64,000 bases of DNA from Candidatus Aalborgicola defluviihabitans (GCA_016705575.1 JADIXX010000001.1:248001-312000), one strand, 5' to 3'; positions 49,927 to 58,745 are shown, numbered from the stretch's first letter. Made by a program: numbers and translations. The notes: generated by a model from the letters alone, not told the origin.

Positions 49927-50439
49927 TTAGTCTCTTTCAGGGGTTGGTAGTGGGTTGGGGTTGCGATAGGTCACAAAGCTGAAGCCCAGCCCGTTGGCTG
50001 CGGTGTGGGTTTCGCGAGTGGTTTCAATCCACTGCGGGCCAAATTGTGGGGCAAAAGCATCGCCATCAAAGTCGGCGTCAATCTCGGTTACCACGGCGGT
50101 ATGGGCGTAGGGCAGCGCCTGCGCATAGAGATCGGCACCGCCAATGACCCAGACGTGCTCGAATTGCTCACAAAACAGGAGCGCATTGCGTAAGCTGGAC
50201 GAGGGCTGAGCCCCAATTTCGTTCCAACCTATTTGGCGGGTGACGACCACATTGACACGCCCCGGCAGGGGCCGAAAACGCGCTGGGAGCGAGTCCCAGG
50301 TCTTGCGCCCCATGATGACCGGGCAGCCCATGGTCACGCGCTTGAAGTGCGCCATGTCTTGGGGCAAATGCCAGGGCAGGGCGTTGTTTTTGCCGATGAC
50401 GCCATTGCGGGCCTTGGCGAATATGAGGTGCAGCTGCAT
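49927..50439 (-). CDS. folA: Dihydrofolate reductase
   Basis: 170 residues from the ATG at 50439; an upstream in-frame TTG at 50451 is rejected. It reduces dihydrofolate to tetrahydrofolate with NADPH, restoring the cofactor used by ThyA. Visible landmarks are GVIGKNNALPWHLPQDMAHFK (substrate site; the catalytic acid is in the PQDM segment), PVIMGRKTWDSLP, LPGRVNVVVTR and VIGGADLYAQALP. The region encoding residues about 77-92 matches the 45-bp element although the protein is not longer than E. coli DHFR there. thyA lies two genes upstream on the same strand. Confidence 0.94.
   Translation of the reverse strand: MQLHLIFAKARNGVIGKNNALPWHLPQDMAHFKRVTMGCPVIMGRKTWDSLPARFRPLPGRVNVVVTRQIGWNEIGAQPSSSLRNALLFCEQFEHVWVIGGADLYAQALPYAHTAVVTEIDADFDGDAFAPQFGPQWIETTRETHTAANGLGFSFVTYRNPNPLPTPERD
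50166..50210 (-). repeat. Degenerate 45-bp element, copy 10 (inside folA)
   Basis: Same strand as folA: head CTCAGCCCTCG, spacer TCCAGCTTACGCAATGC, hairpin GCTC-N9-GAGC. Compared with copy 3, 13 consecutive bases of head and spacer agree and the three-part spacing is exact. It is read in a different frame (CCC TCG TCC), giving QPSSSLRNALLFCEQ. Confidence 0.55.
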
Positions 50440-50451
50440 GCAAAAAATCAA

Positions 50452-51342
50452 TCAGGTGGGTGTTGGCTTGCTGCGGCGGCTGGGTATCAGGACTGCGGCA
50501 ATGGCGGCCATCACGCAGACCATGGCCACGTAATCTTCCCAGTGCGGCCTCTCACCCACAATCAGCGTGGCCGACAGGATGCCGATCAGCGGGACTGCCA
50601 TGATACTCATGGCGCTAGTGGCCGGCGGCAAATTGCGCGCCATGCCAAACCAGATGATCTGGGCAACCCCGTAGTTGATGACGACGCCAAACAGCAGGCT
50701 GCCCCACATGGCGCCGCTGAAATGCCAGCTCGGCCAGGGCTCCAGCGCGATAGCCATGATCCACAGGCACACGCTGGACAGAATCAGCATCCACACCGTG
50801 AGCGTTTCTACCGGCAGGGTTATGCGGGCGCGTCGCATCATCACCGTGCCAATAGCCCATAGCAATGCGGCAGTTTCCATCCAGAGGATTCCGGCGGGGC
50901 GGCCTGTTAGCGTATCGAGTTCGTGCGACAGCAGCAGCGCAATGGCGGTGCCCACCGCGACCACGGCCACCGTGGTGCGGGTTGTCAGCTTGTCACCCAG
51001 AAACAGGGTGCCAATCAGTACGGTCCAGATCGGCATGGTGAAGCCCAATATGGCAGCACGCCCCGAGGCCAATTCCATAACGCCGAAGATGGATATGGTG
51101 TGCCAACCCAGTATATTGGGCAGCCCCAGTTTGATCACCGTACCCCATTCCTGCCCCTCTGGCAACATGCGAAAGCCGCGCAGGCGGTAGAAGATGAACA
51201 GACACATGGCGCCGCTGCTCATGGTGACTGCACGGAAGTACAGCGGCGTCATCTCGCGCAGCGAGAATTTCATCATGGGCCAGTTCAGGCCCCACATCAG
51301 GGTGATGGCCACCAGGGCCAGCAGTTGTTTGCGGCTAATCAC
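50452..51342 (-). CDS. EamA/DMT superfamily transporter
   Basis: 296 residues from a GTG that overlaps the thyA stop (GTGA); the longer frame from 51375 lies inside thyA and adds no recognisable sequence. Ten helices in two EamA repeats, the first opening LLALVAITLMWGLNWPMMKF and containing ELASGRAAILGFTMPIWTVLIG, the second from about residue 150 (GILWMETAALLWAIGTVMMRR). The substrate is unknown. It sits between thyA and folA in the same direction, an unusual passenger in a folate gene pair. Confidence 0.87.
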   Translation of the reverse strand: MISRKQLLALVAITLMWGLNWPMMKFSLREMTPLYFRAVTMSSGAMCLFIFYRLRGFRMLPEGQEWGTVIKLGLPNILGWHTISIFGVMELASGRAAILGFTMPIWTVLIGTLFLGDKLTTRTTVAVVAVGTAIALLLSHELDTLTGRPAGILWMETAALLWAIGTVMMRRARITLPVETLTVWMLILSSVCLWIMAIALEPWPSWHFSGAMWGSLLFGVVINYGVAQIIWFGMARNLPPATSAMSIMAVPLIGILSATLIVGERPHWEDYVAMVCVMAAIAAVLIPSRRSKPTPT

Positions 51343-52184
51343 ACGGCCACCGGGGCCTTGATGGCGTCGTGGCATTGGTAGCCCAGTACCTCAAAATCCT
51401 CAAACTGGTAGTCGAAGATGCTGTCGGGCCGGCGCTTGAAGTGCAGCGTGGGGTAGGCAAACGGTGCGCGGCTCAGTTGCAGCTCAACCTGGTCCTGGTG
51501 GTTGCTGTAAATGTGGCAGTCGCCACCGGTCCAGATGAAGTCGCCTACGTCCAGATCGCATTGCTGCGCCACCATGTGCGTCAATAACGCATAGCTCGCA
51601 ATGTTGAAAGGCACGCCCAAAAAAATGTCGGCACTGCGCTGGTACAGCTGGCAGCTCAAGCGGCCCTTGCCGCCGGGTGTCTCGCTAGGGGCCACATAGA
51701 ACTGGAAGAACGCATGGCAGGGCATCAGGGCCATTTTGTTGAGTTCAGCCACATTCCAGGCGCTGACAATGATCCGGCGGCTGTCGGGGTTGGTCTTGAG
51801 CGTTTGGATCACCTCGGCGATTTGGTCGATGTGGCCGCCGTCCGGCGTGGGCCAGCTGCGCCACTGCACGCCGTAAACCGGGCCAAGGTCGCCGTCCTCG
51901 CGCGCCCATTCGTCCCAGATCGAGACATTGCGCTCCTTGAGCCAGTTGTTGTTGCTGGAGCCGGTCAGAAACCACAGCAGCTCCTGGATGATGCTGCGCA
52001 GGTGCACCTTCTTGGTGGTGACCAGCGGAAAGCCCTCGTTCAAATCAAAGCGCATCTGGTAACCAAACACGCTGCGCGTGCCGGTGCCGGTGCGGTCCCC
52101 CTTGTGCACGCCCGTGGTGTAGACGTGGCGCATGAAGTCTTCGTACTGGCTGCGAATGGGGCGCTGGGTCGTGGAATGGGGCAT
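51339..52184 (-). CDS. thyA: Thymidylate synthase
   Basis: 281 residues from the ATG at 52184 (MPHSTTQRPIRSQYEDFMRH); the open frame extends 33 codons upstream but that part is not homologous. It methylates dUMP to dTMP using methylene-tetrahydrofolate. Landmarks: DRTGTGTRSVFGYQMRFDL, the catalytic Cys156 in MALMPCHAFFQF, CQLYQRSADIFLGVPFNIASY, and GDCHIYSNHQDQ. The dihydrofolate it produces is recycled by FolA, encoded downstream. The EamA gene overlaps its stop. Confidence 0.96.
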   Translation of the reverse strand: MPHSTTQRPIRSQYEDFMRHVYTTGVHKGDRTGTGTRSVFGYQMRFDLNEGFPLVTTKKVHLRSIIQELLWFLTGSSNNNWLKERNVSIWDEWAREDGDLGPVYGVQWRSWPTPDGGHIDQIAEVIQTLKTNPDSRRIIVSAWNVAELNKMALMPCHAFFQFYVAPSETPGGKGRLSCQLYQRSADIFLGVPFNIASYALLTHMVAQQCDLDVGDFIWTGGDCHIYSNHQDQVELQLSRAPFAYPTLHFKRRPDSIFDYQFEDFEVLGYQCHDAIKAPVAV

Positions 52185-52279
52185 AGTGGGCAAGGGCTGC
52201 GGGTTAGCGGCAAATTTTAGTGGTTCTGTCCGGGTGCTGTGGTAACCATGCGCTATGCCAAACGTCGCTTGCATCTGAC

Positions 52280-52519
52280 TCATTTGCGCCAGATCAGGAT
52301 CTCGAAGGTGTAGTCGGGTGTGATGTCGGTCTGGTAGGCATAGCCCTTGTTGTGAAGGGCGCGGTACAGCGGATGCGGCTCGCGGTTGATAATCAGCAGT
52401 AGTGTGTGTTTGGGGTCCATGGTATCGAGCGCGTCCAAGGTGGCAACAAAGGGCTCGGGGGGTTCCATGTCGCGCGCGTCAATTACCAGGTCTGGCACGG
52501 GGCGGTCTTTGCGTTCCAT
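52280..52519 (-). CDS. DUF2249 domain protein
   Basis: 79 residues covering a single DUF2249 (SirA/TusA-like) domain. LVIDARDMEPPEPFVATLDAL and LLLIINREPHPLYRALHNKGY are the usual conserved parts, ending YTFEILIWRK. Fold relatives include the sulfur carrier TusA, but the TusA cysteine is absent here. Function unknown; in other bacteria DUF2249 genes accompany denitrification or hemerythrin genes, none of which is here. Confidence 0.82.
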   Translation of the reverse strand: MERKDRPVPDLVIDARDMEPPEPFVATLDALDTMDPKHTLLLIINREPHPLYRALHNKGYAYQTDITPDYTFEILIWRK

Positions 52520-52643
52520 ATCAATGTGTTCTGTTCAATGTGCTCTGTTGGGTAGAGGTTGCTTGATTATGATGGACGGTGCAACGTCCAGCTGGAGCAA
52601 CCGCGTTACAGTAGCCTCCTGTTCCATCGCATAAAGTGTTTTC

Positions 52644-53219
52644 ATGAAAAAAATTCTCACTCTGGCACTGGTGCTGGTGGCCGGAGTCGCCCAGGCGCAG
52701 TCATCGCCTGCCAAGAAAGAACTGGTCAACCGCATTCTGGTGCTGCAACAGGCGGCCATTGAGCAGACCGCACAGACCCTGGTCGCACGGCCGGCGATGC
52801 AGTTGCAGCAGCAGGCAGCCATGGCACTGCAAACCCGCGTGCCGCCCGAAAAACGCGAGGCCGCCGCCAAGCTGGTTCAGCAAGACCTGAAGCAGTATGT
52901 GGAAGAGGTAGGCCCCCAGGTGCGCCAACAGGCCGTGAAACTGGGGCCATCGACGATCGGCGCACTGCTCGAAGAAAAGTTCACCGAGGACGAACTCAAG
53001 CAGTTGATCACCATCATCGAGTCGCCCGTCAATCGCAAGTTCATGCAAATGGGGGGCGATTTTGAGCGGGCGCTGGGCGAGAAGCTGGTAGCACAAACGC
53101 AGAGTTTGGTAGCAGCCAGGGTCAAGGTGCTGGAACAGGCGGTGGTGAAACACCTGGGCCTGCCGCCACCGGCTGACTCAAAGGCGGCCGCCCCAGCGGG
53201 TAAAACGCCTAAGAAGTAG
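52644..53219 (+). CDS. Periplasmic DUF2059 domain protein
   Basis: 191 residues with a signal peptide (MKKILTLALVLVAGVAQA, then QSS). The rest is helical, with the DUF2059 core near residues 110-150 (FTEDELKQLITIIESPVNRKFMQMGGDF) written here in parts as FTEDELKQLITIIES and NRKFMQMGGDF. The Pro/Ala/Lys tail is probably disordered. Function unknown. It ends 15 nt before the ABC exporter start, so co-transcription is likely. Confidence 0.85.
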   Translation: MKKILTLALVLVAGVAQAQSSPAKKELVNRILVLQQAAIEQTAQTLVARPAMQLQQQAAMALQTRVPPEKREAAAKLVQQDLKQYVEEVGPQVRQQAVKLGPSTIGALLEEKFTEDELKQLITIIESPVNRKFMQMGGDFERALGEKLVAQTQSLVAARVKVLEQAVVKHLGLPPPADSKAAAPAGKTPKK

Positions 53220-53234
53220 GCGGTGGGCGGCGCC

Positions 53235-55010
53235 ATGCACCCGGTCAAGCGCCTGCTGGCTTATGCCGCAAACTACCGGCGTGACTTCTGGTTGGCGTCG
53301 CTCTACTCGGTTTTAAACAAGTTCTTTGACATCCTGCCCGAGGTGCTGATTGGTGCCGCGGTGGATGTGGTGGTCAAAGGTGAGCAGAGCTTTCTGGCGC
53401 GCAATGTGCTGGGTTTTCTGGGTATTACCAGCACCTGGCACCAGTTGCTGGCATTGGGCGTGTTCAACGTATTTGTGTGGGGCGGCGAGTCGCTGTTCCA
53501 GTACCTGTACGAATTGAAGTGGCGCCAGCTGGCGCAAGATATTCAGCACGATCTGCGCCTGGACACCTACCGCCATGTGCAGATGTTGGAGATGGCCTAT
53601 TTTGAGAACCAGCGCACCGGTAACCTGATGTCCATCCTGAACGATGACATCAACCAGATGGAGCGTTTTCTCAACGGTGGGGCCAACCAGATCATTCAGG
53701 TGTTCTGTTCCAGCATCATGATCAGTGGAGTGTTTCTGGCTTTGCAACCCGGCCTGGCACTGATTGCCTTGCTACCGGTACCGGTCATTCTGTTGGGTGC
53801 CTTCTGGTTTCAGCAGCGTCTGGCGCCACGTTACGCCAAAGTGCGTGAGGCGGCAGGCGATGTGAGTGCTCGGCTCAACAACAATCTGCTGGGTCTGGCC
53901 ACCATCAAGGCCTTTGCCACCGAAGGATTTGAGGCCAGCCATATCGAGCAGGGCAGCAATGCCTATCGCACGGCCAATTCCCATGCCATCCGTTTTAGCG
54001 CAGCCATCACGCCGGTGATCCGCATGGCGATTTTGTGCGGCTTCACCGCTACGCTGCTCTATGGCGGCTGGCTTACGCTGCACGGCGATCTGGCGGTAGG
54101 CGCCTATTCGGTGCTGGTGTTCTTGACCCAGCGCTTGCTGTGGCCAATGACCGGCCTGGCGGATGTGGCCGACATGTACCAGCGCTCGGTAGCGTCCATT
54201 GATCGCGCCATGAAGTTGCTGGATACACCGATTGCCATTCCCTACGAAGGCCAGCACTTCCCCATCGCCGGGGTCAAGGGTGAGCTGCGCTTTGAACACG
54301 TGGGCTTTTCCTATGACGCCACGCCCACGCTGCAAGACATTAACCTGACCCTGCCGGCTGGCAAGACCACGGCGTTTGTGGGCTCCACCGGCTCAGGTAA
54401 GTCCACGCTGGTCAAGCTGTTGCTGCGTTTTTACACGGCGCAATCGGGGCGCATTTTGCTCGACGGCCAAGCTATTGACACCCTGAACCTGCAAGACCTG
54501 CGCCGCGCCGTGGGCTACGTGTCGCAAGACACCTTTCTGACCGATGGCACGGTGGCCGAGAACATCGCCTATGGCGCAGTAGGCGCCACCGACGCGCAGA
54601 TTGCAGAAGCCGCCCGTGCGGCAGAGTGCACCGAGTTCATCCAGCAATTGCCGCTGGGCTTTGCCACCCGCATTGGTGAGCGGGGACAAAAGCTCTCGGG
54701 CGGGCAGCGCCAACGCTTGGCCCTGGCCCGCGCCATCCTCAAGAATCCGCCGGTGCTGATTTTGGACGAGGCCACCAGCGCCGTGGACAACGAGACCGAG
54801 GCCGCCATCCAGCGATCGCTGGACGTGGTGAGCCGCAACCGCACCACCATCGTCATTGCCCACCGCCTGTCCACCGTGCGCCAGGCGGACTGCATCCACC
54901 TGCTGGAGGCTGGCCGCATTGTGGAAAGTGGCACCCACGACGAACTGGTAGCACGGGGCGGCGGTTATGCGGCGCTGTGGCGGCTACAGACGGGTGAGCG
55001 GGTGGGGTGA
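53235..55010 (+). CDS. MsbA-like ABC exporter (fused membrane and ATPase domains)
   Basis: 591 residues from the ATG at 53235; a GTG at 53223 is possible. Six helices (about residues 15-310) form the exporter transmembrane domain, with YFENQRTGNLMSILNDDINQ as the coupling region. The ATPase domain has VGSTGSGKSTLVKLLLRF, a Q-loop in GYVSQDTFLTDGT, the signature LSGGQRQRLALARAIL, and ILDEATSAVDNETE with AHRLSTVRQ. Half-transporters of this type act as homodimers exporting lipids, drugs or peptides. The substrate is not identifiable. Confidence 0.92.
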   Translation: MHPVKRLLAYAANYRRDFWLASLYSVLNKFFDILPEVLIGAAVDVVVKGEQSFLARNVLGFLGITSTWHQLLALGVFNVFVWGGESLFQYLYELKWRQLAQDIQHDLRLDTYRHVQMLEMAYFENQRTGNLMSILNDDINQMERFLNGGANQIIQVFCSSIMISGVFLALQPGLALIALLPVPVILLGAFWFQQRLAPRYAKVREAAGDVSARLNNNLLGLATIKAFATEGFEASHIEQGSNAYRTANSHAIRFSAAITPVIRMAILCGFTATLLYGGWLTLHGDLAVGAYSVLVFLTQRLLWPMTGLADVADMYQRSVASIDRAMKLLDTPIAIPYEGQHFPIAGVKGELRFEHVGFSYDATPTLQDINLTLPAGKTTAFVGSTGSGKSTLVKLLLRFYTAQSGRILLDGQAIDTLNLQDLRRAVGYVSQDTFLTDGTVAENIAYGAVGATDAQIAEAARAAECTEFIQQLPLGFATRIGERGQKLSGGQRQRLALARAILKNPPVLILDEATSAVDNETEAAIQRSLDVVSRNRTTIVIAHRLSTVRQADCIHLLEAGRIVESGTHDELVARGGGYAALWRLQTGERVG

Positions 55011-55025
55011 TTGATCAAATTGGGT

Positions 55026-55070
55026 GCTAGCCCTCGTCAAATATACGTAGCACGCTATTAAAAGAATAGT
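55026..55070 (+). repeat. 45-bp dispersed element, copy 11 (intergenic)
   Basis: The clearest reference copy: head GCTAGCCCTCG, spacer TCAAATATACGTAGCAC, hairpin GCTATT-N5-AATAGT. It lies 15 nt after the ABC exporter stop and upstream of the Crp/Fnr regulator gene. It may act as a weak transcript end. Confidence 0.82.
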
Positions 55071-55085
55071 GTATTGGCGTATGTA

Positions 55086-55095
55086 GGACTAGTCC
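55086..55095. promoter_or_regulatory. 10-bp perfect palindrome upstream of the Crp/Fnr gene
   Basis: GGACTAGTCC, about 90 nt before the Crp/Fnr start codon. It may be an operator, possibly for autoregulation. Ten-base palindromes also arise by chance, and no second half-site was found. Confidence 0.35.
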
Positions 55096-55171
55096 CACAC
55101 CACATCGCGGCATTGGCCGATACCGCATGGACAGCTGTTGCGGGAATATCAGGGCATCGACTTATTCATTC

Positions 55172-55179
55172 AAGGAGAG
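55172..55179 (+). promoter_or_regulatory. Ribosome binding site of the Crp/Fnr gene
   Basis: AAGGAGAG, with AAGGAG 6 nt before the ATG at 55184. It selects this start over an open frame extending upstream to 55127. Confidence 0.85.
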
Positions 55180-55183
55180 CCCC

Positions 55184-55915
55184 ATGGGAACAACACACCA
55201 ATACGCCTTCGGTGCACAGCAAAACCAATTGTTGGCCACCTTGCCTGCAGAAGACCTGAGCCGTTGGCAAAGCCGTTTGGAGCTGGTAGAGCTCTCACTC
55301 AACCAGGTTCTCTACGCTGCGGACCGATCGCCGGAATACGTCTACTTTCCAACAACCGCTGTCGCGTCGCTGATGACCATGACACGCGAAGGCGCGTCCG
55401 CAGAGGTGGCGGTGGTCGGTAACGATGGCGTCGTTGGCATTGCCTTCTTGCTCGGTGCTGATTCCGCAGCCACAGACGCCGTGGTGCAAAGCGCTGGCCG
55501 CGCATTTCGCATCAGCGCACGCTTTGTCAAAAGCGAAATTGAGCAATCTTGCGGTGTCATGAAGGTCGTGATGCGCTACGCCCAGAGCGTGCTGGGGCAA
55601 ATGGCCCGAACTGCCATCTGTAACCGCCACCACACGATTGAGCAACAATTCTGCCGCCGCCTATTGTTGGGGCTGGATCGCCTGCCCAGCGACGAACTCG
55701 CCATGACCCACGAGCTCGCCGCCAATCTGCTGGGCGTGCGCCGTGAAGGCATCTCTATGACAGCCCACAAGTTGCAAGACGCAGGGCTGATTCGCTACCG
55801 CCGTGGCCACATCGTTGTGCTGGACCGTGAAGGTCTGGAGCACAAGTCGTGTGAGTGCTATGCGGTGTCGAAAAAGGAATATCGCCGGCTGTTGCCGCTG
55901 AAGTTGGCCGCTTAG
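55184..55915 (+). CDS. Crp/Fnr family transcriptional regulator
   Basis: 243 residues. The N-terminal part is a cyclic-nucleotide-binding-like barrel (about 30-140: VYFPTTAVASLMTM, AEVAVVGNDGVVGIAFLLG). The C-terminal winged helix (about 165-235) contains MTHELAANLLGVRREGISMTA and LIRYRRGHIVVLDREGLE. The N-terminal cysteine cluster of oxygen-sensing FNR is absent, and the arginine of the cAMP pocket is not evident, so the signal is unknown. It precedes a histidine kinase and two receiver proteins, suggesting a shared stress or redox response. Confidence 0.88.
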   Translation: MGTTHQYAFGAQQNQLLATLPAEDLSRWQSRLELVELSLNQVLYAADRSPEYVYFPTTAVASLMTMTREGASAEVAVVGNDGVVGIAFLLGADSAATDAVVQSAGRAFRISARFVKSEIEQSCGVMKVVMRYAQSVLGQMARTAICNRHHTIEQQFCRRLLLGLDRLPSDELAMTHELAANLLGVRREGISMTAHKLQDAGLIRYRRGHIVVLDREGLEHKSCECYAVSKKEYRRLLPLKLAA

Positions 55916-55927
55916 GGCGTCAAAGGG

Positions 55928-57289
55928 TCAACCGGCTTGTGGCAAAGACAAAGACTCCGGCAACTGGGCACGTACCAACGTGCCTTCGCCCGGCTTGGAA
56001 ATGAGTTCCAATGACCCGAGCTCCGCCTCCACCCGAAAGCGCATACCCAACAAACCGTGGGCTTTGCTGGCAATTTGGCGGGTATCAAATCCTGCGCCAT
56101 CATCGCGCACAGTCATTTCCACGCGACCATTCAGTGCGGCAAGTTCAAGCCACACGTTGTCGGCCTTTGCGTACTTTGCAATATTGGTTGTGGCTTCCTG
56201 AACCAGGCGGTAAACCACAAGTTGTGCATTGGGAGTCAATTGGACGGGTTGTAACGCGCAATGGACCGGTATGCCTGCGGTCTTTGAAAACTCGCCAGCC
56301 AGGATTTTTAGTGATGCGACCAGACCCAAATTGGCCAGTGACGACGGCCACAAGTCCTCAATGATGCGCCGCTTCATGGCGATGCCTGCGTTGAGGGTAG
56401 TCCCTAGGTGGTTGATGCGTTCCAGTGCTTCGGGCGCGGTCGTACCCAAGCGTGACTTGATGCGCGCAACATCCAGCTTGGCCGCCGTCAGCAATGCGCC
56501 CAGTTCGTCATGCAGGTCGCGGGCGATGCGGTGACGCTCGTCTTCACGCACGGTTTGCAGGTGGTTGTTGAGTTCGACCAATTGCGCGGTGCGGCGCATG
56601 ACTTCACTCTGCAGATTCTCCTGCTCCGCCTGCATCGCCACGCGGTGTTTTTCCTGCACGGCCTTGAATGCCAGGTTTTCCCGCATATTCAATAGGACTA
56701 GGAACAGGCTGAGGGCAGTCAACAGCGCTACGCCCACACGGCTGTACACCAGAATATCGGACACTTCGCGCTGGCTGGTCTGGAGTCGCTGGGTTTCGAC
56801 TGCCAACAACTCGGCACCTGTCGCACGGATCGCCTCCATATACTCCTGGCCAATGCCGCTGAGCGTGAAGTCTTTGCCGGTTTGGTACTTGCCGTCTTTC
56901 AGCATTTGGACGGTGATGGCAAGTTCTGACAATTTGGTGGCGGTCAGCGCATGCAGCTTCGTCAGAAGTACTTTGGATGCCGGCTCACTGCTGTAGGCCG
57001 CGTCGAGTTGTGCGAAGGCGACCTCAATGTTTTTGAGCGCGACGCTGTAGGGCGCCAGATATTCCTCGCGACCAGACAACAGGTAACCCCGTTGACCGGA
57101 CTCTGCATCCAACACGCCCTTGATCAGGTCATACAAGTGAAGGCGGTTCGTGGCAATGTCGCCAAGCCTTTGCATTAAATTTGTTGCACGCCGATTCGAA
57201 TCCTCGGTAATAAAAACCATGGTGAGGGAAGCAACCAGCAGCAGCAAAATGGCCAATGGCATTCGCGTCTTGATTTTAGACAGTGGCAT
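55928..57289 (-). CDS. CHASE3 sensor histidine kinase (NarX-type kinase core)
   Basis: 453 residues. Two membrane helices (about 12-28 and 183-201) flank a periplasmic CHASE3 domain with the diagnostic DAESGQRGYLLSGREEYL. A short coiled coil leads to a HisKA_3 domain with phospho-acceptor His260 (ARDLHDELGALL), then a HATPase with VQEATTNIAKYAKA and DDGAGFD. Kinases of this class pair with NarL/LuxR-type regulators. The divergently transcribed gene at 57339 encodes one, with 49 nt between start codons, so the shared intergenic strip probably holds both promoters. Confidence 0.9.
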   Translation of the reverse strand: MPLSKIKTRMPLAILLLLVASLTMVFITEDSNRRATNLMQRLGDIATNRLHLYDLIKGVLDAESGQRGYLLSGREEYLAPYSVALKNIEVAFAQLDAAYSSEPASKVLLTKLHALTATKLSELAITVQMLKDGKYQTGKDFTLSGIGQEYMEAIRATGAELLAVETQRLQTSQREVSDILVYSRVGVALLTALSLFLVLLNMRENLAFKAVQEKHRVAMQAEQENLQSEVMRRTAQLVELNNHLQTVREDERHRIARDLHDELGALLTAAKLDVARIKSRLGTTAPEALERINHLGTTLNAGIAMKRRIIEDLWPSSLANLGLVASLKILAGEFSKTAGIPVHCALQPVQLTPNAQLVVYRLVQEATTNIAKYAKADNVWLELAALNGRVEMTVRDDGAGFDTRQIASKAHGLLGMRFRVEAELGSLELISKPGEGTLVRAQLPESLSLPQAG

Positions 57290-57338
57290 GGGCTGGCCTA
57301 GAATGCAAAGTCAATTAGGGTAGGAAGCGTTAAACACC

Positions 57339-57977
57339 ATGATCCGCATTGCCATCGTTGATGACCACGCCATTGTGCGCGCTGGACTTCGACAGTTTTT
57401 TGCCGACCATGTGGATTTTTCGGTTGTCGCCGAAGCCGCCAATGGCCGCGAAGCGCTGGACATCGCACGCGCGGGTGGTGTCGATGTCATGGTGATGGAC
57501 CTCTCCATGGGCGACCAAGGTGGAGTTGAAGCACTGGTCGCCATCAAGGCGCGCGCCCCTGACCTGCCGGTGCTGATCTTGAGTGCCTTGCCCGAAGCGC
57601 ATTACGCCACGGCATTGTTGCAGCAGGGTGCCAGTGGCTATCTGGGCAAAGACTGCGACCCCGAAAACATTGTTGATGCCATACGCACTGTGTCGCGTGG
57701 ACGCAAGTACATCAGCGCCAGTGTTGCCGAACAACTGGCAGAGGCGTTGGCCGGTGGCGGGGGGTTGGAGAAATCGGCGCATCAAAAACTGTCGCAACGT
57801 GAACTGCAGGTGTTTTTGCGGTTGGCGGCAGGAGAGGCGGTAGGACATATTGCCGAACACATGTCGCTGAGTATCAAGACGGTTAGCACGTACCGTGCGC
57901 GCATCATGGAAAAGCTGAGCTTGGCATCGAATAGCGACCTGACCTATTACGCGTTGAAGAACGGTTTGATCCAGTAG
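57339..57977 (+). CDS. NarL/FixJ-type response regulator
   Basis: 212 residues. The receiver domain has the acidic pair in IVDDHAIVR, phospho-acceptor Asp54 (MVMDLSMGDQGG) and Lys in YLGKDCDP. The LuxR-type helix-turn-helix (about 148-205) has LSQRELQVFLRLAAGEAV and SIKTVSTYRARIMEKL. It is the likely partner of the divergent CHASE3 kinase. Its 3' end is 6 nt from the convergent lone receiver gene. Confidence 0.92.
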   Translation: MIRIAIVDDHAIVRAGLRQFFADHVDFSVVAEAANGREALDIARAGGVDVMVMDLSMGDQGGVEALVAIKARAPDLPVLILSALPEAHYATALLQQGASGYLGKDCDPENIVDAIRTVSRGRKYISASVAEQLAEALAGGGGLEKSAHQKLSQRELQVFLRLAAGEAVGHIAEHMSLSIKTVSTYRARIMEKLSLASNSDLTYYALKNGLIQ

Positions 57978-57983
57978 TTGCGT

Positions 57984-58394
57984 TCAATTGAGTTCGCCGC
58001 ATCCGCTGCTACCTGCTTCGCCGGCAGCCAAGCGTTCGCAATAAAGCATCAACGCCTCCAGTTCGTTCGATTTGTCGAAAACCTTGCTGGCGCCCAATTC
58101 GGCACACCTGCGGCGTATCTCGGGTGTAGCGTGGTTGCTCAGGACCACCATGGTGCGTTGTTGCTTTGCCCGCTGTGACGATTGCAGCAAGCCCAAGCCG
58201 GATCCACGTTTGAGGAAAATATCAACGATGACCAGATCTGCGGCATTGCTGGACTCGCCCAGCCACTGCACGGCAGTTGCCTCATCTTCCGCAACACCCA
58301 CTACCTCGATGGGGGTCATCTCTTCCAGTGCGGCAATCAGACTGTCGCGTATGACTTGGCTATCTTCGACGATATAAGTTTTAAGGAGTTGCAT
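57984..58394 (-). CDS. Single-domain response regulator (receiver only)
   Basis: 136 residues forming one receiver domain with no output part. The acidic pocket is in YIVEDSQVIRDSL, the phospho-acceptor is Asp58 (VIVDIFLKRGSG), then the Ser of VVLSNHAT and the Lys of KVFDKSNE. It may be a phosphate sink or a second target of the CHASE3 kinase. It is convergent with the NarL-type gene. The 350 nt upstream contain no other gene. Confidence 0.87.
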   Translation of the reverse strand: MQLLKTYIVEDSQVIRDSLIAALEEMTPIEVVGVAEDEATAVQWLGESSNAADLVIVDIFLKRGSGLGLLQSSQRAKQQRTMVVLSNHATPEIRRRCAELGASKVFDKSNELEALMLYCERLAAGEAGSSGCGELN

Positions 58395-58745
58395 GAAACT
58401 GTGACCGTTACCAACCAGGCGAAGTCAAGCGAAATGGCAACCTGAGTGTGTCAACATTTTATCGACAATGCATGGAAAAGTCTTCGGACTGTGCAGTGTG
58501 ATCATGACAATTTGTGTTGTGTATTTCATCGCACAGACACTATCACTTTTGCGTGCTTGTAATGTTTTCCCTGGCCATGAAAAGAAGTGATATGACTCGC
58601 ATCACGATAGACGATATGCGTCCTGGGGAGCAGCCTTGCTCTTGCTCAGGATATGGCAGGCGCCAAAAACCGGCGGGTAGAACTGGTGCCGCAGTAGCTA
58701 TCGCGGACTGCGCCCTGTGACTTGACGGGAGTTGGGGCCGCGTCC
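58395..58745. other. Intergenic stretch without a supported gene
   Basis: 350 nt between the start of the receiver gene and the 3' end of the acyl-CoA synthetase gene. The first half is A/T-richer than its surroundings and should hold the receiver gene promoter. A 68-codon open frame at 58514-58720 has no homology I recognise and poor codon use. I saw no hairpin with T-tract, no tRNA and no 45-bp repeat. Confidence 0.6.

Noticed and set aside
58514..58720. A 68-codon open frame in the 350-nt intergenic region
   Set aside because: No ribosome binding site, no family resemblance, and a mixed Cys/His/Arg composition unlike neighbouring genes.
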